From Bacillus sp. RO1 (lineage in GTDB: Bacteria; Bacillota; Bacilli; Bacillales; Bacillaceae_I), in NCBI RefSeq assembly GCF_012524115.1, contig NZ_JAAZWB010000064.1:1-56713 (forward strand): a stretch of 56,713 bases of DNA, in the 5' to 3' direction. Shown one piece after another: positions 53,499 to 56,713 of the stretch. The translations under genes and the position numbers were made by a program. The notes beneath the pieces are model-generated. The model was not told where the DNA came from and ran no database searches. It worked only from the letters and a program-made list of their open reading frames with translations. Numbering within the stretch: the first letter of the stretch is position 1; every line of letters starts with the position of its first letter.

Positions 53499-54791
53499 AT
53501 GAACAGCAATGAAATATACGTCAGTTTGGACATCGGTACATCCAGTGTTAAAGTAATCATTGGGGAAATGGTGAATGATACTTTAAATATTATTGGAGTC
53601 GGTAATGTAAAATCAACAGGTTTAAGAAAAGGATCTATAGTAGACATAGATGAAACTGTTCATTCCATTAATAAGGCAATCGAACAGGCTGAGAGAATGG
53701 TAGGGATGCCAATTAATAGAGTGGTCGTTGGCGTCACCGGAAACCATGTACAACTTCAGGATTGCCATGGAGTGGTAGCAGTTTCTAGTGAAAACAGGGA
53801 GATAGGGGACGAGGACATCGCAAGGGTGATTGACGCGGCGCAAGTCTTTTCCATCCCTCCTGAGAGAGAGATTATTGATTGTATCCCAAAACAATTCATT
53901 GTTGACGGATTGGATGAGATTAATGATCCACGAGGAATGCTTGGTGTTCGACTTGAAATGGAAGGTACCATCATCACTGGATCAAAAACAGTCTTACATA
54001 ACTTACTGCGTTGTGTAGAGAAAGCTGGATTGGAAATAACGGATATCTGCTTGCAGCCACTTGCATCTGGATCTATCGCATTGTCAAAGGATGAGCGAAA
54101 TCTTGGTGTGGCGCTTGTAGACATTGGTGGAGGTTCAACTACCATTGCCGTTTATGAAGATGGATTCCTTAAGGCGACAAGTGTTTTACCAGTTGGCGGG
54201 GAGTACATCACGAAAGACATTTCCATAGGTTTACGTACTTCCACTGAAGACGCAGAAAAAATCAAACAAAAACATGGACATGCTTTTTACGACCATGCAT
54301 CCGATGAAGAAGTATTTAGTGTACCTATTATCGGAAGCGATCAACACCAACAATTCAGCCAACTCGAAATCTCTGATATTATAGAAGCAAGAATGGAAGA
54401 GATTTTTGAGCTAGTGCAACATGAGATTAAAAGATTAGGTGTCCGGGAGATTCCTGGCGGATACGTATTAACTGGTGGTGTAGTAGCCATGCCAGGAGTT
54501 CTGGAATTGGCACAATTAATTCTTAACAATAATGTAAGGAAAGCCGTTCCGGATTATATAGGCGTAAGAGAGCCTCAATATACTACAGGAGTAGGGCTTA
54601 TCCAATTTGCTTACAAAAATGCAAAACTGCAAGGAAGAAAAATTGAAACTACATCAGCACCTAGTGAATACCCGGAAAAACGTAGTGGAAAACAAACTCA
54701 ACAAAAAGTAAAGCAGGCAAAGCAACCAGTAAACGAAGAAGAAAAAGTAGGCAACAAAGTAAAAAAATTCTTCGGACTATTCTTTGAATAA
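53499..54791 (+). CDS. ftsA: Cell division protein FtsA
   Basis: Actin-like ATPase that tethers FtsZ to the membrane. The 430 residues begin NEIYVSLDIGTSSVKVIIGE (phosphate 1 motif), with the 1C subdomain after about residue 85, GVALVDIGGGSTTIAVYEDG (phosphate 2) near 204 and GGYVLTGGVVAMPGVLELAQ (adenosine motif) near 324. A basic Gln/Lys-rich linker leads to the C-terminal amphipathic helix KVKKFFGLFFE for membrane binding. GAAGGAGGTG precedes the ATG. Confidence 0.96.
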   Translation: MNSNEIYVSLDIGTSSVKVIIGEMVNDTLNIIGVGNVKSTGLRKGSIVDIDETVHSINKAIEQAERMVGMPINRVVVGVTGNHVQLQDCHGVVAVSSENREIGDEDIARVIDAAQVFSIPPEREIIDCIPKQFIVDGLDEINDPRGMLGVRLEMEGTIITGSKTVLHNLLRCVEKAGLEITDICLQPLASGSIALSKDERNLGVALVDIGGGSTTIAVYEDGFLKATSVLPVGGEYITKDISIGLRTSTEDAEKIKQKHGHAFYDHASDEEVFSVPIIGSDQHQQFSQLEISDIIEARMEEIFELVQHEIKRLGVREIPGGYVLTGGVVAMPGVLELAQLILNNNVRKAVPDYIGVREPQYTTGVGLIQFAYKNAKLQGRKIETTSAPSEYPEKRSGKQTQQKVKQAKQPVNEEEKVGNKVKKFFGLFFE

Positions 54792-54827
54792 GGTCTAAAG
54801 TCAAAGAAATGTAGCTAGGATAACATA

Positions 54828-54950
54828 GCTGTTGATTGGAGCACAGGGCGAAGACACCTGAGGGAGATAGCGCTAGGTGGAGACCCCGCAGGTTGGCCGA
54901 GGAAGCTCTCGTCAGCCCCCAAGCGAAGCCCAGTGCGGAAATAACAGCGG
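54828..54950 (+). repeat. Type A repeat between ftsA and ftsZ
   Basis: Degenerate full-length type A copy (GCTGTTGATTGGAGC start, AATAACAGCGG end, right arm eroded) that takes up most of the 218-base ftsA-ftsZ gap. One frame is open through it and into ftsZ without a stop, so a gene finder may add 58 false residues to FtsZ. It ends 46 bases before the ftsZ ribosome binding site. Confidence 0.83.
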
Positions 54951-55009
54951 TGTTTGTAAACTTACTAGCTTTAGCTTGCAAGTACTTTCGAGAAATAGGA
55001 GGAACAGTC

Positions 55010-56179
55010 ATGTTAGATTTTGATAACAGTATCGATCAATTAGCTACCATAAAAGTAATCGGAGTTGGTGGAGGCGGTAACAACGCTGTAAACCGTATGA
55101 TAGAGCATGGTGTTCAAGGAGTAGAGTTCATCGCGGTCAACACAGATGCTCAAGCTCTTAACCTATCAAAAGCAGAAGTGAAAATGCAAATCGGTGGCAA
55201 ACTTACTCGTGGTCTTGGAGCAGGTGCAAATCCAGAAGTAGGGAAAAAAGCTGCTGAAGAGAGTAAAGAACAATTAGAAGAAGTTCTTAAAGGTGCCGAC
55301 ATGGTATTTGTCACAGCTGGTATGGGCGGAGGTACCGGTACCGGTGCAGCTCCAGTAATCGCACAGATTGCACGTGATCTTGGTGCATTGACTGTCGGTG
55401 TTGTAACAAGACCGTTTACTTTCGAAGGTCGTAAGCGTGCTACTCAAGCAGCTGGCGGTATCGCTTCCATGAAAGAAGGAGTAGATACGTTAATCGTCAT
55501 TCCAAACGACCGTCTACTTGAAATCGTGGACAAAAATACACCAATGCTTGAAGCGTTCCGTGAAGCAGATAACGTACTTCGTCAAGGTGTACAAGGTATC
55601 TCTGACTTGATCGCTACTCCAGGACTAATCAACCTAGACTTTGCCGATGTGAAAACAATCATGTCAAACAAAGGTTCTGCATTGATGGGTATTGGTGTTG
55701 CAACAGGTGAAAATCGTGCAGCCGAAGCAGCGAAAAAAGCTGTATCTTCTCCACTACTTGAAACTTCTATCGACGGAGCTCAAGGTGTATTAATGAACAT
55801 TACAGGTGGCACTAACTTAAGCTTGTATGAAGTACAGGAAGCTGCAGACATCGTGGCATCCGCTTCTGATCAAGAAGTGAACATGATATTTGGTTCTGTT
55901 ATCAATGAAAATCTTAAAGACGAAATCGTTGTAACGGTTATCGCTACAGGTTTCAGCGAAGCAGAAATTAACCATACAAAACAAGGTGCACGTCCAGTGT
56001 TCGGAGCGCAAAAAGCTCCAGCGCAGAAGCCACAACAACCGCAACGTGAAGTAAGACGTGAAGAGCCGGTTCATCAACAACAAGAACAACAAGAACCACG
56101 TCGCCAACAGCAATCTCAGCAACAAGAAGAAACGTTGGATATCCCAACATTCCTACGTAACAGAAACCGCCGCCGCTAA
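55010..56179 (+). CDS. ftsZ: Cell division protein FtsZ
   Basis: Tubulin-like GTPase that forms the Z ring. The 389-residue protein starts [20 protein letters not shown], with the GTP-binding [15 protein letters not shown] near residue 104, the T7 loop [11 protein letters not shown] near 208, a glutamine-rich disordered linker from about 320, and the conserved C-terminal peptide [13 protein letters not shown] for FtsA, SepF and EzrA binding. The start is chosen from the AGGAGGA site and alignment; the longer frame comes from the upstream repeat. Confidence 0.97.
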   Translation: MLDFDNSIDQLATIKVIGVGGGGNNAVNRMIEHGVQGVEFIAVNTDAQALNLSKAEVKMQIGGKLTRGLGAGANPEVGKKAAEESKEQLEEVLKGADMVFVTAGMGGGTGTGAAPVIAQIARDLGALTVGVVTRPFTFEGRKRATQAAGGIASMKEGVDTLIVIPNDRLLEIVDKNTPMLEAFREADNVLRQGVQGISDLIATPGLINLDFADVKTIMSNKGSALMGIGVATGENRAAEAAKKAVSSPLLETSIDGAQGVLMNITGGTNLSLYEVQEAADIVASASDQEVNMIFGSVINENLKDEIVVTVIATGFSEAEINHTKQGARPVFGAQKAPAQKPQQPQREVRREEPVHQQQEQQEPRRQQQSQQQEETLDIPTFLRNRNRRR

Positions 56180-56205
56180 TTTCCATTAGCTGCAGGCTTA
56201 AACCA

Positions 56206-56250
56206 AAAGCACCAAACCATTTTTGAGGATGGTTTGGTGCTTTTTTTTTG
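56206..56250 (+). terminator. Terminator after ftsZ
   Basis: AAAGCACCAAACCAT pairs with ATGGTTTGGTGCTTT, 15 base pairs, followed by a long T-run. Confidence 0.93.
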
Positions 56251-56300
56251 TTTAAGGAAATGTTGGCATAGTTGTCTAGGTAATTCTTGAACGTCGGGAT

Positions 56301-56713
56301 GAAGACGTGTGGGAGTAGGTAAAAGGAGAAGGGAGGTCCTCATGGTTATCATGAAGACTTCAGTAAGGAGGAAAAAGGAGCCGAGAAGTCTTCATCGCCG
56401 CAATGAAGACCTGCGTGACGAGGAAAAAGGAGAAGGGAGGTCCTCATGGTCATCCTGAAGACTCCAGTAAGGAGGAAAAAGGAGCCGAGAAGTCTTCATC
56501 GCCGCAATGAAGACCTGCGTGAGGAGGAAAAAGGAAAAGGGAGGTCCTCATGGTCATCATGAAGACTTCAGTAAGGAGGAAAAAGGAAAAGAGAAGTCTT
56601 CATCACCGCTATGAAGACCTGCGTGACGAGGAAAAAGGAGAAGGGAGGTCCTCATGGTCATCATGAAGACTTCAGTAAGCAGGAAAAAGGAGACGAGAAG
56701 TCTTCATCGCCGC
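56301..56713. repeat. Tandem array of 52-bp units alternating in two forms (104-bp period)
   Basis: Units start with GAAGAC at 56301, 56353, 56405, 56457, 56509, 56561, 56613 and 56665; the array runs past the window end. Both forms share AGGAAAAAGGA in the centre. Form X has arms GAAGACTT/AAGTCTTC, form Y GAAGACCT/AGGTCCTC; the unit order is alternating, which gives the 104-base repeat. The first unit is degenerate. No coding frame with a ribosome binding site and start was found. Confidence 0.95.

Noticed and set aside
54836-55009. N-terminal extension of FtsZ
   Set aside because: It is translated from the repeat; the conserved FtsZ start with an AGGAGGA site lies at 55010.
56301-56713. 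CRISPR array or repeat-protein gene
   Set aside because: No spacers; unit length of 52 is not a multiple of three, so frames shift at each unit and no start with ribosome binding site exists.

Overview
This is a chromosomal stretch of a low-GC Gram-positive, endospore-forming member of the Bacillaceae. Gene order follows the ctaA to ftsZ segment of Bacillus subtilis almost step by step. Evidence for the group: a caa3 oxidase with a cytochrome c domain fused to subunit II, the ylb gene series, spoVD and spoVE embedded in the division cluster, bshC of bacillithiol synthesis, and AGGAGG-type ribosome binding sites. I cannot name the species from the sequence alone.

Layout: (1) 1-1826, a hairpin repeat and a DNA photolyase. 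(2) 1825-10587, respiration: ctaA divergent from ctaB, then ctaCDEF, ctaG and a DUF420 membrane protein; together they make heme A and build the caa3 oxidase. (3) 10593-34905, the ylb region: CBS, CAP, coat-like, RicF, RsmD, CoaD, YlbJ, patatin, PDZ-Lon protease, TmcAL, YceD, L32, RsfA-like regulator, GNAT and PanE. Accessory genes are mixed in: an AI-2E type permease, a lipoprotein, a hotdog thioesterase, a crotonase, a DCC thiol-disulfide protein, a methanogen-output-domain-like protein, and a three-gene biotin-dependent acyl-CoA carboxylase operon with a cre-like site upstream. (4) 34980-56250, a DUF3397 protein and bshC, then the dcw cluster: mraZ rsmH ftsL pbpB spoVD murE mraY murD spoVE murB divIB ylxW ylxX sbp ftsA ftsZ. 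murG is missing from its usual place between spoVE and murB. (5) 56301 to the end, a tandem array.

The most unusual content is between the genes. A dispersed family of palindromic elements of about 125-135 bp (types A, B and C) occurs at eight places, three of them inside the division cluster, including one between ftsA and ftsZ. One copy shows matching changes in both arms, which argues for hairpin selection. Two unrelated tandem arrays share exactly the same 52-bp period. One follows rpmF with six units. The other follows ftsZ with eight or more units that alternate between two forms and also show a compensatory stem change. A row of 21-bp-spaced GTCACAATAA motifs lies between ylbL and tmcAL. 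A multi-hairpin region before rsmD matches the position of the known ylbH leader RNA, but its only T-run terminator faces the opposite strand.

Sporulation genes inside the division cluster appear transcriptionally insulated. Strong terminators follow pbpB, spoVD, murD and spoVE, and divIB has an inverted repeat that could hide its ribosome binding site in read-through messages. No tRNA, rRNA, CRISPR array, prophage or transposase gene was seen.
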